Source: Anaerolineales bacterium
Lineage (GTDB): Bacteria > Chloroflexota > Anaerolineae > JAAEKA01
Length of the DNA: 64,000 nucleotides
Direction of reading: 5' to 3'
Assembly (NCBI GenBank): GCA_020634615.1
Contig: JACKBI010000017.1
Span: 62,001-126,000, forward strand
The notes beneath the pieces are model-generated. The model did not search any database. It saw only the letters and a program-made list of their open reading frames with translations, and had not been told where the DNA came from. Each line of letters begins with the position of its first letter. The stretch's first letter is position 1. Position numbers and translations under genes: made by a program. This document shows, piece after piece, positions 39,840 through 49,424 of the stretch.

Positions 39840-40988
39840 TTTTTGGGCTTGAGTACTAGTATCATTTCACGACTAGCTTGTCGCGGCCCGATGCTGGCCA
39901 TTGCCGCCAAGTGTACTGAACTGGCTATTTACCGTCTCACTTTTCACGTCAAAAGTATTCCCGTGCCACGTCAGCTACGATGGCACCGGAAGGCCGTTGC
40001 TGCAAGCACCTTCAGGAAAGGTTAGTATAGTCTTTGCCTGAACTTGGGCCAGCGTCTTAAGAAGCGTGGTGAGTGCCTGAAGCGACTCGGATTTGTTGCT
40101 GAAACGCGGACTGTGGCCGCTCGTTTATTGAAGTGGATATCTTCCGAAACTCCTGCAACCGTGCCACTGTAACCTCTAACGCCACAGTCTCGAGCACATG
40201 ATAGAATCGGCTGTATTGCACACTGGAATAAGGCGGGTCAACAAAAACAAGGTCATTGTTGTTAAGCGTTGCCGCAATCTGCAGCATCGCCAATTTCGGC
40301 AGTATACCCTTTCGATTCGCGTGCTTTTTTTTCAACGAGAATGTCCAAGGCACTTTGGCATTCGGAGAATGGATCTCACCAACCAAGACTCCAGAATATA
40401 AGGCAAGGCAGTAGTAGTCGGTTGGAAGGGTTGAGCAGTATGTCCAGGTGCGGCAACGCATCTCATTGTGGCCATTATCAGGGCACCAAGGCATGTTTCA
40501 CGCAGCGGTGATGCCTTTGGAATCAGGCGCGAGAGTATGTCTAATTTCAGGGCCTGATCACCACTGAAGTAATGCCCGCCATATGCCGACCATGAATCTA
40601 TGTCTCCATCATCACTGTCGCACAAACTACAGAAGCCTAAGAACCTCATCTGCTGAACCAACATGAATCAACCTTGTTTGTTGCAGAAGTTGGAGCCGAG
40701 GAGATCAGGTGTATTCATGTTGGGCCTCTCGATCCATGCTCTTTTCACAGCTGTTGAAGATCAATGATCGTGTTCGAGTTAGTACAGCCTGTGCAAGAGT
40801 GACTGCGTATAGCTGAAGGTCAGCCGCTAATACAACATTCTCCGTGTGTTCTGCAAGAAACCATGAGACAACTGCGGATCCACAGAATAGGTCCACGACT
40901 CGCCGCGCATCTGATGCCTCACGCTGGAAAAAGAGTCTTAGCTATAGCCCATTTTGGAGCATTGATCTTTTGAACCCATATATTTCAT
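39840..40988 (-). pseudogene. D12-class N6-adenine DNA methyltransferase, multiply frameshifted
   Basis: Starts MKYMGSK at ATG 40988, the typical beginning of Dam/D12 enzymes. Then, in changing frames, come ARRVVDLFCGSAVVSWFLAEHTENVVLAADLQ (motif I), YFSGDQALKLDILSRLI, LNNNDLVFVDPPYSSVQYSRFYHVLE (motif IV DPPY), SLQALTTLLKTLAQVQAKTILTFPEGACSNGL, NSQFSTLGGNGQHRAA and EMILVLKPK near 39850. Order and spacing match a single methylase of about 380 residues. At least five frame changes or stops make it non-functional. The exact 3' end is uncertain. Confidence 0.82.
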
Positions 40989-41024
40989 AAGCCTAAGGCC
41001 CAAGACCAACTCTCTGGAATTGCT

Positions 41025-42319
41025 TCAATTAGTTAAGTGAAGGGCAAGTCCTTGCCTCAAATCAGAGGGGTTTTCTATCCCCGGATTCTGAACCTGCCAG
41101 TCATCTACCATTTCAATCGCCAGCTGGATGTCTTGCCACAAGTCAGCCATATTATCAGGTTCGGCACCAGGTGACCATAAGCCGATGTTTTCACCTATCT
41201 GACGCCACCAGAAATCAAGATCGGGTTTAGAGATAGAAGTACTCAGAATCAGTTCATCAACGGCAGCTGATGCAACTCGAAGGAGCAGAATAAACGAGCG
41301 ATGATTGGCATCGGGCGAAGAGTGCTACCTGTTCTCTTGGCCTCGATCAAGAGAGGATGATCACCACTTGATTGACGTCTCAACAAGAAGGTTCTAAGAA
41401 GTTGATTTGGCGGAATGCCAAGATTCTGAAATTGTAGAATCAATATACGCAGCATAGCCCTGGCTACCTGGCTGGTTTCCTGTTCGCGCCACGAATATTC
41501 GTCCCAATGTACGGCGCAACAAATGAAGATCGAACAAACCAAGTCTTCCTGCCGCCGTGGGCTCGCATGCCTTCCAGAAATCTGAGAATAGATTGAGTGT
41601 ATCCGTTAGTTTGAAATTCTGCTGAGAAGGATTCATGTTCTGTGGACGATAGCTAGCTTCATTGCGAAGATTATGATCTTCTCCCAAAATCCGTAGGTCC
41701 AGGCTCCACTCCTTCAACCACCTATTTGCATATGTTGCAGATGTGGTTGGCCCAACAGAAGAACTTGCTGCGAACCATTCATCAAGACTCATGCCTTGAA
41801 CTTTAAAGAGTTTCAGCAACTTCATCCCGTTTTGTGGTACTTCAGCCCATTTTTCGATTGCTAGCCAAACGATTGAGTGTGTCCCCGGTCCGTTTAGAAG
41901 GCTGCAATTTCCCTGGCTGTCAAACCAGAAATGCTTGAAATTGAAGATTCCTATGCCTTCACTGGCCAAGAAAGACATTGCAGCTCTCAATTCAGCATAG
42001 TAGCCCAAAATGAACCGCTGCTGGAATGTCTCCATCGAGTAGGCTCTCAACAGAGCGAGATAGAAACGACCATCCGTCCATACAGTGCAAAAAGACTGAG
42101 GCAGCCAAGTATTGAGACAACTGCGATTCCCTTGGCGATCCCTCGTCACTGTCGATTCGATTTACCGTATCGCGTGCATAGCGATTCCGTGTCCCTAGCC
42201 AACGAGAATCAGGAAAAATGATCGTGCTTCAGCATATAAGTTGCATCCCGAACAGCACTATTTGATGCGTACCGGACTGCATTCTCTATATTGTGTATCT
42301 GTTGTTGACTTTGGGGCAT
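41025..42319 (-). pseudogene. unknown gene of the decayed DGQHR/methylase cassette
   Basis: Reconstructing across frameshifts gives about 430 codons: MPQSQQQIHNIENAVRYASNSAVRDATYMLKHDHF (from ATG 42319), RWLGTRNRYARDTVNRIDSDEG, FYLALLRAYSMETFQQRFILGYYAELRAAMSFLASEGIGIFNFKHFWFD, the 250-residue middle part, and ADELILSTSISKPDLDFWWRQIGENIGLWSPG...GLALHLTN before a stop at 41025. The helical LGYYAELRAAMSFLASEGIGIF segment recalls YaaC/HEPN-like proteins, but I do not recognise the family. It is located 10 bp after the DGQHR gene and 36 bp before the methylase. Confidence 0.7.
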
Positions 42320-42329
42320 GACTCAGAAA

Positions 42330-43873
42330 TCAATCCACGAATTTTGATACCCTATCAGCATATTCTCGGATGCTATCGATGCTTGCTTGTTGAAGCAACT
42401 CGATAAGTTGCCGTCTTAACTCTCGATATCCACTGCTTCCGCGAAACACCCCCTGACGTCGACGGATCTCAGCATCAAGATCTGGTGTAGATGACGTACG
42501 CCAATCAAACTCCATTAATGCAGATGAGATGTCTTGTAGGAAGCTTCTAATTGGTTGTTTTTCTTAGTGATGCTAGTGCGCTGGATACTGCGTTCTCACC
42601 AATCACACCCTCTTCAAGATCTCCATTCCAGTCCCAACTCGTCAAGCTAAGAAAATTTGCGGCTACGTAACACATATCGTTTGTTACCTGTAGAATACCT
42701 CTTACTCCTTGATCGGTTGTGAGAAGGCTGTACTTGCCGATGAACGCCGCATCCAACAAGGTTACATTGCCATAAACCGGTAGCTCTTCTTGTAGCGGAA
42801 ACCTTCTGTAGATGTTCCGCCCAATCATTCTTGCATTGCGTAACTGCCTCGGCTATTGAATTCCACACAAGCAGTAGAAATGCAGCTTGCTGAACTCGGT
42901 TCCAGGACAAGATTTCGTCTGAATCAGTGAATACTTCTGATCCGAACAGTCCACCTATTGTATCCCTTCGCCCTCGTTTCACATAACTCGAAAGTAACGA
43001 TCTAATAAACGCAGACTGAGTGACGGTACCTTTCTTCCGTTCTCCCAACATGCTTATTCGATTTCGCCAAGGACTCTTGGGATGTGACCATAATATCTCC
43101 GTGAGTTCCTGAGCACGAGTCTCACGTAAATCTTTGCAGTCTCAGGCATCTTCTCAAGCCAGTCTTGAATACGCAGAACTGGATAGAGATCGAAGGCGAG
43201 ACTAGGATCAATTCTCTTCGGCTTGATATTGATCATATAGAACAGATAGGCTTGCCAAGTGATATCAAGATCGAAAAAAGCCACGACAGGCAGCTCAAAG
43301 TTACCATCGAGATGCTGAGTTCCTTCGAAGGCCAAGAGGCGATGCTGACCATCAATAATCTCGATTGGAGCCACTTGGGGATTCAGTTCGCAGCCTCAGA
43401 ACCCAACGGGAGAATCAGCTCTGCCACGCGTTCACTTGATTGTTCTACCTTTATCACATCATTATCGTCAATAATCCAGTTGCCCCGTTTTGTACCGGGA
43501 GCCAGAATATTGGCAATTATTGCAGTGGGCAACCATCCTGGCATTTGCAGATCCCGAAAATCTGCCGATTTCTGTTGTCGTTCAGATAGATCAGACCAAG
43601 GAAAGCCACCGCGGACGAACTTCCTGATCTCAGCTGAACGCTCTGGAGAATATGCTTACGTTGGATTCCAGGATCTTGAGCGCGCGGTTTGTCAGTACGT
43701 CTGCGATAAATATCTGACAATCTTCGAAGCAAGTTTGCATCAATTGTGAACATATAGAAGTGAGGTTCAGGTTTTCCTCGCCTTTCATCTGATGAGAACT
43801 TGACTCTGTCCCATGTGTCGAGCCACTGATGAATAATCAATGCGGACACTCTTTGTCTATAATTCTTAGACAT
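42330..43873 (-). pseudogene. DGQHR-domain protein (DndB-like), multiply frameshifted
   Basis: Pieces in order: MSKNYRQRVSALIIHQWLDTWDRV, FYMFTIDANLLRRLSDIYRRRTDKPRAQDPGIQR, SPERSAEIRKFVRGGFPWSDLSERQ, PGWLPTAIIANILAPGTKRG, PIEIIDGQHRLLAFEGTQ, LPVVAFFDLDITWQAYLFYMINIKPKRIDPSLAFDLYP, SPWRNRISMLGERKKGTVTQSAFIRSLLSSYV, DAAFIGKYSLLTTDQGVRGIL and the C-terminal MEFDWRTSSTPDLDAEIRRRQGVFRGSSGY. The DGQHR motif defines the family that includes DndB, the regulator of DNA phosphorothioation, and related proteins. At least five frameshifts lie between the pieces. The intact length would be about 510 residues. Confidence 0.85.
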
Positions 43874-44033
43874 TATCTAGCCACACCTCTTGCACTTCAC
43901 TAGAATTCCGTGGCAAACTCTCTTGCCAGCACCAGAGTTCGGAAACGCATTCCTGGAGCAACGCAGAGATGTCAAGGCTTTCACCCAAATCATGTCGCTT
44001 GACTTTCTATCTATCATGAGATCGCGCCGCCAT

Positions 44034-44117
44034 CGCTTCTTCTGCACCGACCGCATCAGCACCACAAAGGCCAACATGCTCAGCGCGCCGAGGAGGAAGA
44101 AGAAGAGTAAAGCAAGG
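44034..44117 (-). repeat. degenerate third copy of the coxG transmembrane tail
   Basis: On the minus strand it encodes LALLFFFLLGALSMLAFVVLMRSVQKK, a diverged copy of the tail LVLFILGALSMLVFVVLVRLVQEK of the gene at 44544-45236. The stop codon has been lost. Confidence 0.8.
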
Positions 44118-44118
44118 G

Positions 44119-44349
44119 TCACGCATAAGCGAACACGTCCAGTTCCACCACACCGGACGGCTCGGCTTCGCCGTGCACCATCCGTCGCACTCTTTCGGTT
44201 GTCTCGCGGCTGAAGGTCATCTCGCCACATTGTGCACAGATCTGAGCCGGAATGTTTTCGACCAATACGCGCTTACCATCGACCTCGAACACTTCGGAGA
44301 CCATTTTGGCGCGACTCGCGCGTCCACCACAAACCTCACATCGAAACAT
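44119..44349 (-). CDS. YgiT-type zinc-finger protein (MqsA-like antitoxin domain)
   Basis: 76 residues: MFRCEVCGGRASRAKMVSEVFEVDGKRVLVENIPAQICAQCGEMTFSRETTERVRRMVHGEAEPSG. Two CxxC pairs (CEVCGG and CAQCGE) bind zinc, as in the N-terminal domain of MqsA/YgiT antitoxins. It lacks the XRE domain. Such short genes normally follow a DUF4258 toxin gene, which is absent here. It is inserted exactly between two copies of the transmembrane-tail repeat. Confidence 0.85.
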   Translation of the reverse strand: MFRCEVCGGRASRAKMVSEVFEVDGKRVLVENIPAQICAQCGEMTFSRETTERVRRMVHGEAEPSGVVELDVFAYA

Positions 44350-44357
44350 GCTTCACT

Positions 44358-44446
44358 CACTTCTCCTGCACCAACCGCACCAGCACCACAAACGCCAGCA
44401 TACTCAGAGCGCCGAGGATGAAGAGGACAAGGCTGCGCTGCGCTCG
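44358..44446 (-). repeat. second copy of the coxG transmembrane tail
   Basis: On the minus strand it encodes SLVLFILGALSMLAFVVLVRLVQEK and a stop, about 90 percent identical at base level to 44545-44633. It is separated from that copy by about 100 bp holding two palindromes built on TGTCCA/TGGACA and ACATGTCC/GGACATGT. Confidence 0.85.
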
Positions 44447-44543
44447 ACCTGATCATGTGTCCGATATGTCCATGATATGGACACGTCGCAGGAACATGTC
44501 CACAAAATGACGAATCTGGGACATGTTTCAGTCCCAACCAACA

Positions 44544-45236
44544 TCACTTCTCCTGCACCAGTCGCACCAGCACCACAAACACCAGCATGCTCAGCGCGCC
44601 GAGGATGAAGAGGACGAGGCTCTTCTGCTGCTCGGGGCGATGTAGTCGGAGGCCAGGTCGCCGGCCACGTCGCGTGTTGTCTGGAAAGCGATCCTGGTGG
44701 GCGACGGAGGCGCAGGAGCGGTGATCGGTGATCGGTAATGGTGCTTCGGCAAGCTCAACACGAGGAAACTCGGGTTCCGCGGCCGCAGGCGGCGCGAGGC
44801 GGGCCTGGATTTGGGCGTCCAGCGCTTCGAGGCCCTGGCGGGTCAGCGATTTGGCGGAGCTGTCCAGCAGGCGCTGGCCGACGTTGGCGATCTTGCCGCC
44901 GACCTCCACGTCGCCGCTGTAGGTCATGACGGTGGCGTCGCCCTCGGCTGCGAGCTGCCATGCGCCCGTACCGCTGAGGAAGCCGGGCGTGCCGCGACCG
45001 TCCACCGACATGGTGCAACTGGCCGGCTTGTCGGCCTCCAGGATCACCACCTTGCCCTGGAACTTGCCCTGCACCGGCCCGACGCGCACGTTCATCACGC
45101 CCTCGTACTCGGTGTCGCTGGTCTTCTCCAGCTTCTCGCCGCCGGGCAGCGCAGCGCCCATCACCGCCGGGTCCATGATCGCGTCCCACACTGCCTCGCG
45201 CGGCGCCTGAAATGTGTAACTGCCTTCGATGTGCAT
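44544..45236 (-). CDS. coxG: CoxG-like SRPBCC protein with C-terminal membrane anchor
   Basis: 230 residues. Residues 1-150 are the CoxG/CO-dehydrogenase-subunit-G type SRPBCC domain: MHIEGSYTFQAPREAVWDAIMDPAVMGAALPGGEKLEK, MNVRVGPVQGKFQGKV, GTGAWQLAAEGDATVMTYSGDVEVGGKIANVGQRLLDSSAKSLTRQGLEAL. A proline-rich linker leads to one membrane helix LVLFILGALSMLVFVVLVRLV. Between, ITDHRSCASVAHQDRFPDNTRRGRRPGLRLHRP looks out of frame; the other frame reads AFQTTRDVAGDLASDYIAP, which is normal for the family. A GGTGATCGGT duplication at 44720-44741 may have caused the shift, restored before the helix. CoxG recruits the Mo-hydroxylase to the membrane. Confidence 0.85.
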   Translation of the reverse strand: MHIEGSYTFQAPREAVWDAIMDPAVMGAALPGGEKLEKTSDTEYEGVMNVRVGPVQGKFQGKVVILEADKPASCTMSVDGRGTPGFLSGTGAWQLAAEGDATVMTYSGDVEVGGKIANVGQRLLDSSAKSLTRQGLEALDAQIQARLAPPAAAEPEFPRVELAEAPLPITDHRSCASVAHQDRFPDNTRRGRRPGLRLHRPEQQKSLVLFILGALSMLVFVVLVRLVQEK

Positions 45237-45332
45237 GCGGAGCTCCTTTAGCCACGAATTACACGAATGTCTCGAATTCTGTTTTCCCTTTTGCCGGCAC
45301 CGGCGCCGCGGTCATCCGCAGGCGTCTGTGAG

Positions 45333-46679
45333 CTAACGATCAGCCGGCACAACACCGCGGGTTGATGATACCACATCCGCGCAATCCGCGTCATCTGTTG
45401 CCGGCTCTGACAACTCGATACACTGGCGGATTACCGCGTAGACGTCGGGGTGGTTGGTCAGGTGGAAGTGGTTCAGGCCGTTGAATGTCTGGCCGGCGTG
45501 GAAGGGAATGCGGCGCGCCGGCTGCGCAGCCTGGCCGGCCGCGCTGGGTGGACGCACCAGCAGGTCGCCCAGCAGCAGCCCCAGCGGATGCGCCGGGTCC
45601 TCGGTCAGGGTCGCGGCCACGAAGTAGTAGCCCACCCCATCCACCAGCGGCACGTCCTGGCGATAGTTCTTCAGCAGCGCGTCGGGGTCCTTGCCCTGCC
45701 ACTCCTCGTCCAGCGTGTAGCCAAAGCGCAGGTCCTTGATGCCGGCGCTGCGGGTGTTGAGCACCTGCGCCGGAACCTGCGTGCCCGCCAGATCGACCGC
45801 GCCCAGCACGCTGGTCAGCAGGTTGACGCTCTGCTCCAGCGGCGCGCCCAGGTTGGGCGTCCCCAGGCAGAAGATGTGGCGCAGATAGCGCACCCACGGC
45901 TCGTTGTTGGACTGGCCGTGATGAGCGGCGCTGCGCGCCACCAGCCCGCCCATGCTGTGGCCGATCAGCGCGATCTCCTCCACCGCCACCGGGTACTCAG
46001 CCACAAGCTGCGCCAGCAGCGCCGACAGCAGACGGCTGTTGTGCGAGACATGCTGCCCGCTGTTGTAGCGCACGTAGAGGGGGGTGTAACCCAGGTCCGC
46101 TTGCAGCAGCGAGCCGTAGGTCACGTCCGGGTCGCCGTGGAAGCGCTCGGCCGAGCTGCGCCACGACCACTCGGTGCTGCTCAGCCCGTGGATGAAAACA
46201 GCCAGCTTTGGGCTGGCACCGGGGTACGCCCGCGCCAGCGCGACCCGCTCCACCGGCAGCACCTGACCTTCGTGGCGCAGGCTCATGCCCAGGTCGAGGT
46301 CGTTTTGCTGTTGGCTGAGATAGTCGCCCCAGAACCCGTTGACCGCGCCCTCGACGTTGTCGATCAGCCGGGCGCGGCTGGCCTGGGCATCAGAAGGCGC
46401 AGCTGCCGCCGGGTCCAGCAGTTCGCTGGCCACCAGCCCGCTCCCGGCGTCCAGCAACTTGCCAACGCCGTGGCTGGCAGCGCGCACGCCCGCGTAGCTG
46501 CCAGCCGCGATCGCGTCATGCACCGCCTGGACCGTCCTGGCCCACGGCGCGAGGGGTTCGATGGCCGTCAGCGGGCGAAACGACCTGCGCGCTACCGACG
46601 CGTGCGTCCGCTCCACCAGGTTGGTCGTCTCCTCGATGGCGTCGAAAAGCAGGTCTTTTGATCCTTGCCAGCGTTTCAT
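45333..46679 (-). CDS. alpha/beta-hydrolase, PGAP1/lipase-like
   Basis: 448 residues. The hydrolase core has LAVFIHGLSSTEWSW (oxyanion region), EIALIGHSMGGLVARSAAHH (nucleophile elbow GHSMG), HIFCLGTPNLGAPLEQSVN as in PGAP1-like esterases, and GLNHFHLTNHPDVYAVIRQC with the probable catalytic His. The first 150 residues are helical and without known domain. It probably hydrolyses a lipid or ester in the cytosol; no signal peptide is seen. It lies between coxL and coxG on the same strand, separated from each by about 100-230 bp. Confidence 0.85.
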   Translation of the reverse strand: MKRWQGSKDLLFDAIEETTNLVERTHASVARRSFRPLTAIEPLAPWARTVQAVHDAIAAGSYAGVRAASHGVGKLLDAGSGLVASELLDPAAAAPSDAQASRARLIDNVEGAVNGFWGDYLSQQQNDLDLGMSLRHEGQVLPVERVALARAYPGASPKLAVFIHGLSSTEWSWRSSAERFHGDPDVTYGSLLQADLGYTPLYVRYNSGQHVSHNSRLLSALLAQLVAEYPVAVEEIALIGHSMGGLVARSAAHHGQSNNEPWVRYLRHIFCLGTPNLGAPLEQSVNLLTSVLGAVDLAGTQVPAQVLNTRSAGIKDLRFGYTLDEEWQGKDPDALLKNYRQDVPLVDGVGYYFVAATLTEDPAHPLGLLLGDLLVRPPSAAGQAAQPARRIPFHAGQTFNGLNHFHLTNHPDVYAVIRQCIELSEPATDDADCADVVSSTRGVVPADR

Positions 46680-46712
46680 GGTGTCGTATCAGGTTATTGG
46701 TCGTTCGGAGAA

Positions 46713-46852
46713 TTTAACAGGATTAACAGGATTAACGGGATTTTGGGCTGCTTCAATCCTGGGTAGTTTCCCTTCCAAACTCCAGATGTAGCTGGGATCA
46801 ACAACTCCCGATAGAGAGACTACCCAATCCTGTAAATCCTGTTAATCCTGTC
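46713..46852. repeat. inverted copies of an ACAGGATTA repeat
   Basis: TTAACAGGATTAACAGGATT (from 46714) and AATCCTGTAAATCCTGTTAA (from 46827) are inverted copies about 90 bp apart. The arms are made of tandem AACAGGATT units. Located between the coxL stop and the lipase start; no gene in the 226-bp interval. Confidence 0.75.
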
Positions 46853-46905
46853 AAGAATCTGGTTGCCAACCCTTGCTCCGATGACCGCAGGGCAGAAGGT
46901 TGATT

Positions 46906-49263
46906 TCAGCTTTCTGATCCGTGCAATCCGCGGGCTTCAGCCACCAGCTCGAACAGGCGGTTGGGGCTGAGGGGTATTTCGTTCAGTTCGACGTCGAAAT
47001 CGATCAACGCGTCTTCTACGGCCTGCGCAAAGAGGGGCGCGACCGGGATCGCGCCGGCCTCGCCCGCGCCTTTGATGCCCAGCGGGTTGAGCGGCGAGGG
47101 CGTCACCACGTGGTCCATCTCGACGTGCGGCACGGTGTCGGCGGTCGGCAGCAGGAAGTCCATGAACGAGGCGTTGAGCAACTGGCCGTTGTCATCCCAG
47201 TGCAACTGCTCGTAAAACGCGTTGCCCAGCCCCTGCGCCACGCCGCCCTGGATCTGTCCTTCCAGGATCATGGGGTTGATGACGGTGCCGCAGTCGTGCA
47301 CCACCACGTGGCGCTTGATCTGCACCATCATCGTCTCGGGATCGACCTCGACGATCATGGCATGGACGCCGCTGGCGGTCGCGCCGCGCTCAGGGCCGAA
47401 ATAGTCGGTGGCTTCCAGGCCCGGCTCGCTGCCCGGCTTGACCGCGCCGCGCATCGGGTTGGCCCGCCTGGCCAGCTCGCCCAGCGGGATGGCCGAAGCC
47501 GGCACGCCTTTGACCTGCACCACGCCGTCCACCAGCTCCAGGTCCTCGGGATCGACCTCCAGCTCCTCGCTGGCCTTGTCGAGGATCTTGCGGCGCACGG
47601 CCACTGCCGCGGCATGGATCGCATTGCCGGCCACCACTGCGCCGCGGCTGGCAAAGGTGCCCGCACCCCAGTAGAACTCCGACGTGTCGCCGGTCACCAG
47701 GCGGATGTTCTCCACCGGCACGCCAAGCTGCTCGGCCACCACCTGGGCGAAGGAGGTGAAATGTCCCTGGCCCTGGGTGCCGATCCCCGTCGCGACGCTG
47801 ACGCGGCCGCTGGCTTCCACCGTCACCTTGGCGCCCTCGTAGGGACCGATGCCGGTACCCTCGACGTAGGTCACCAGCCCCAGGCCGACGTGCTTGCCCT
47901 CGGCCCGCAGCCGCGGCTGTTCCACTTCGATGAAATGCTTGTAATCGATCATCTCCAGCACCCGGTCCAGCGCAGGTTCGTAGTTGCCGCTGTCATAGAC
48001 CAGCGGCGCGAAGTCCTGGAAGATGATGTCGTTGCTGTAGGGGAAGGCATCGGGCGGGATGAAGTTGCGCCGCCGGATCTCTGCCCGGTCGATGCCCAGC
48101 TCGCGAGCCGCGAAATCCAGCAGCCGCTCCATGACAAAGACGCCGTGCTGCCGGCCCGCGCCGCGATAGGGCGTCACGATAGGCTTGTTGGTGAACACGG
48201 AGGTGAACTCGGTGTAGTAGTTGGCCACGTCGTACTGGCCCAGCAGCGTGCATTGACTGTTGATGGGCACCGTCAGACCGTAGGGCGCATAGGCGCCAGC
48301 GTCGTGCAGGAAGACGTCCTTGACGCCCAGCACCTTGCCGTCGCGGGTCAGCGCGATTTCGGCCTCGTGCACCTGGCCGCGCTCCTGGGTGGTGGCGAAG
48401 AAGTTCTCGCGCCGGTCCTCGATCCACTTCACCGGCCGGTTGAGGCGCATGGTGATCCACGACAGCAGCACCTCCTCCGGGTAGAACATCATGATCTTGG
48501 GACCAAAGCCGCCGCCGATAAAGGGGGCGATGACCCGCACCTGGCGCTCGGAGAGGCCCAGCATGCCGGCCAGCCCGTTGCGGATCGAGATCGGCGCCTG
48601 GGTGGTGTCCCACATGGTCAACTGCTCGGATTTGGCGTCCCAGGTCGCGACGATGCCGCGATTTTCCATGGCGGCCGCGGTGCCGCGGTCGTAGTCGAAA
48701 TGGCGTTTGATGACCAGATCAGCCTGCGCAGCCGCGGCGGCGTAGTTGCCCTTTTCCTGGATCACGTGCGCGTTGAGGTTGGTGCCAAGATCGTCGTGGA
48801 TGATGGACGCATCGGGCTTCAGCGCATCCGCCAAATGCACGATGGCAGGGAGCGGATCGTAGTCCACGAAGATCAGGTCGACCGCGTCCTCGGCGATGTA
48901 GCGGCTCTCGGCCACAACGATCGCGATGGGCTCGCCCGCGTGGCGCACCTTGTCCCTGGCCAGCGGCACCTGGGTAGCAGTGTTGAACACCAGGTCCTTG
49001 ATGGGCGGCGGATTGACCAGCAGCGGTCCCGGCTGCCAATAGTCGCCCAGGTCAGCCGCGGTGTAGATGGCCACCACGCCGGGCAGGTCCCGCGCCAGGG
49101 AGGTGTCGATGCCGCGCAGCCACGCGTGGGCATAGTCGCTGCGCACAAACGCCGCGTGCAGCATTCCCGGCAGCTCCACATCGTCGGTAAACAGCGCCTG
49201 CCCCGTCAGCAGCCGCGGGTCCTCGTTGCGTCGGATCGGTTTGCCAAAGTAGCGTGTGGTCAT
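46906..49263 (-). CDS. molybdenum hydroxylase large subunit (xanthine dehydrogenase / form II CoxL-like)
   Basis: 785 residues. The N-terminal aldehyde-oxidase hammerhead region (GKPIRRNEDPRLLTGQALFTDDVELPGMLHAAFVRS) is followed by molybdopterin-binding domains with IAPFIGGGFGPKI, TQGQGHFTSFAQVVAEQLG and the C-terminal GAGEAGAIPVAPLFAQAVEDAL with the catalytic Glu. The active-site loop reads TPYRGAGRQHG. True aerobic CO dehydrogenase (form I) has AYxCSFR; PYRGAGR marks form II, so the substrate is probably not CO but an aldehyde, purine or N-heterocycle. The cluster continues upstream with the small and medium subunits. Confidence 0.92.
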   Translation of the reverse strand: MTTRYFGKPIRRNEDPRLLTGQALFTDDVELPGMLHAAFVRSDYAHAWLRGIDTSLARDLPGVVAIYTAADLGDYWQPGPLLVNPPPIKDLVFNTATQVPLARDKVRHAGEPIAIVVAESRYIAEDAVDLIFVDYDPLPAIVHLADALKPDASIIHDDLGTNLNAHVIQEKGNYAAAAAQADLVIKRHFDYDRGTAAAMENRGIVATWDAKSEQLTMWDTTQAPISIRNGLAGMLGLSERQVRVIAPFIGGGFGPKIMMFYPEEVLLSWITMRLNRPVKWIEDRRENFFATTQERGQVHEAEIALTRDGKVLGVKDVFLHDAGAYAPYGLTVPINSQCTLLGQYDVANYYTEFTSVFTNKPIVTPYRGAGRQHGVFVMERLLDFAARELGIDRAEIRRRNFIPPDAFPYSNDIIFQDFAPLVYDSGNYEPALDRVLEMIDYKHFIEVEQPRLRAEGKHVGLGLVTYVEGTGIGPYEGAKVTVEASGRVSVATGIGTQGQGHFTSFAQVVAEQLGVPVENIRLVTGDTSEFYWGAGTFASRGAVVAGNAIHAAAVAVRRKILDKASEELEVDPEDLELVDGVVQVKGVPASAIPLGELARRANPMRGAVKPGSEPGLEATDYFGPERGATASGVHAMIVEVDPETMMVQIKRHVVVHDCGTVINPMILEGQIQGGVAQGLGNAFYEQLHWDDNGQLLNASFMDFLLPTADTVPHVEMDHVVTPSPLNPLGIKGAGEAGAIPVAPLFAQAVEDALIDFDVELNEIPLSPNRLFELVAEARGLHGSES

Positions 49264-49424
49264 GTTAGTGTGGTAGTGCGTTAGTTTGTTGGTGCGGTAG
49301 GTGGGGTCGACGGAAAAACGAGAAAGAAAGGAAAACAGGGAAAGCAGGGAAAAGAGGGGATCGAGCGCAGCGTAAACCCGGTTTGCAGGCAGGCGACGCC
49401 AGCGTCTGTCACCTTGTCACCCCC

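Noticed and set aside
38494..44120. Prophage or integrative plasmid
   Set aside because: No integrase, capsid, terminase, relaxase or att-like tRNA site was seen; only toxin-antitoxin, methylase and insertion-sequence remnants.
46921..49284. A 787-codon open frame on the plus strand opposite the molybdenum hydroxylase large subunit
   Set aside because: It is the exact antisense shadow of a well-conserved gene in GC-rich DNA; the translation is His/Asp/Arg-rich without domains.
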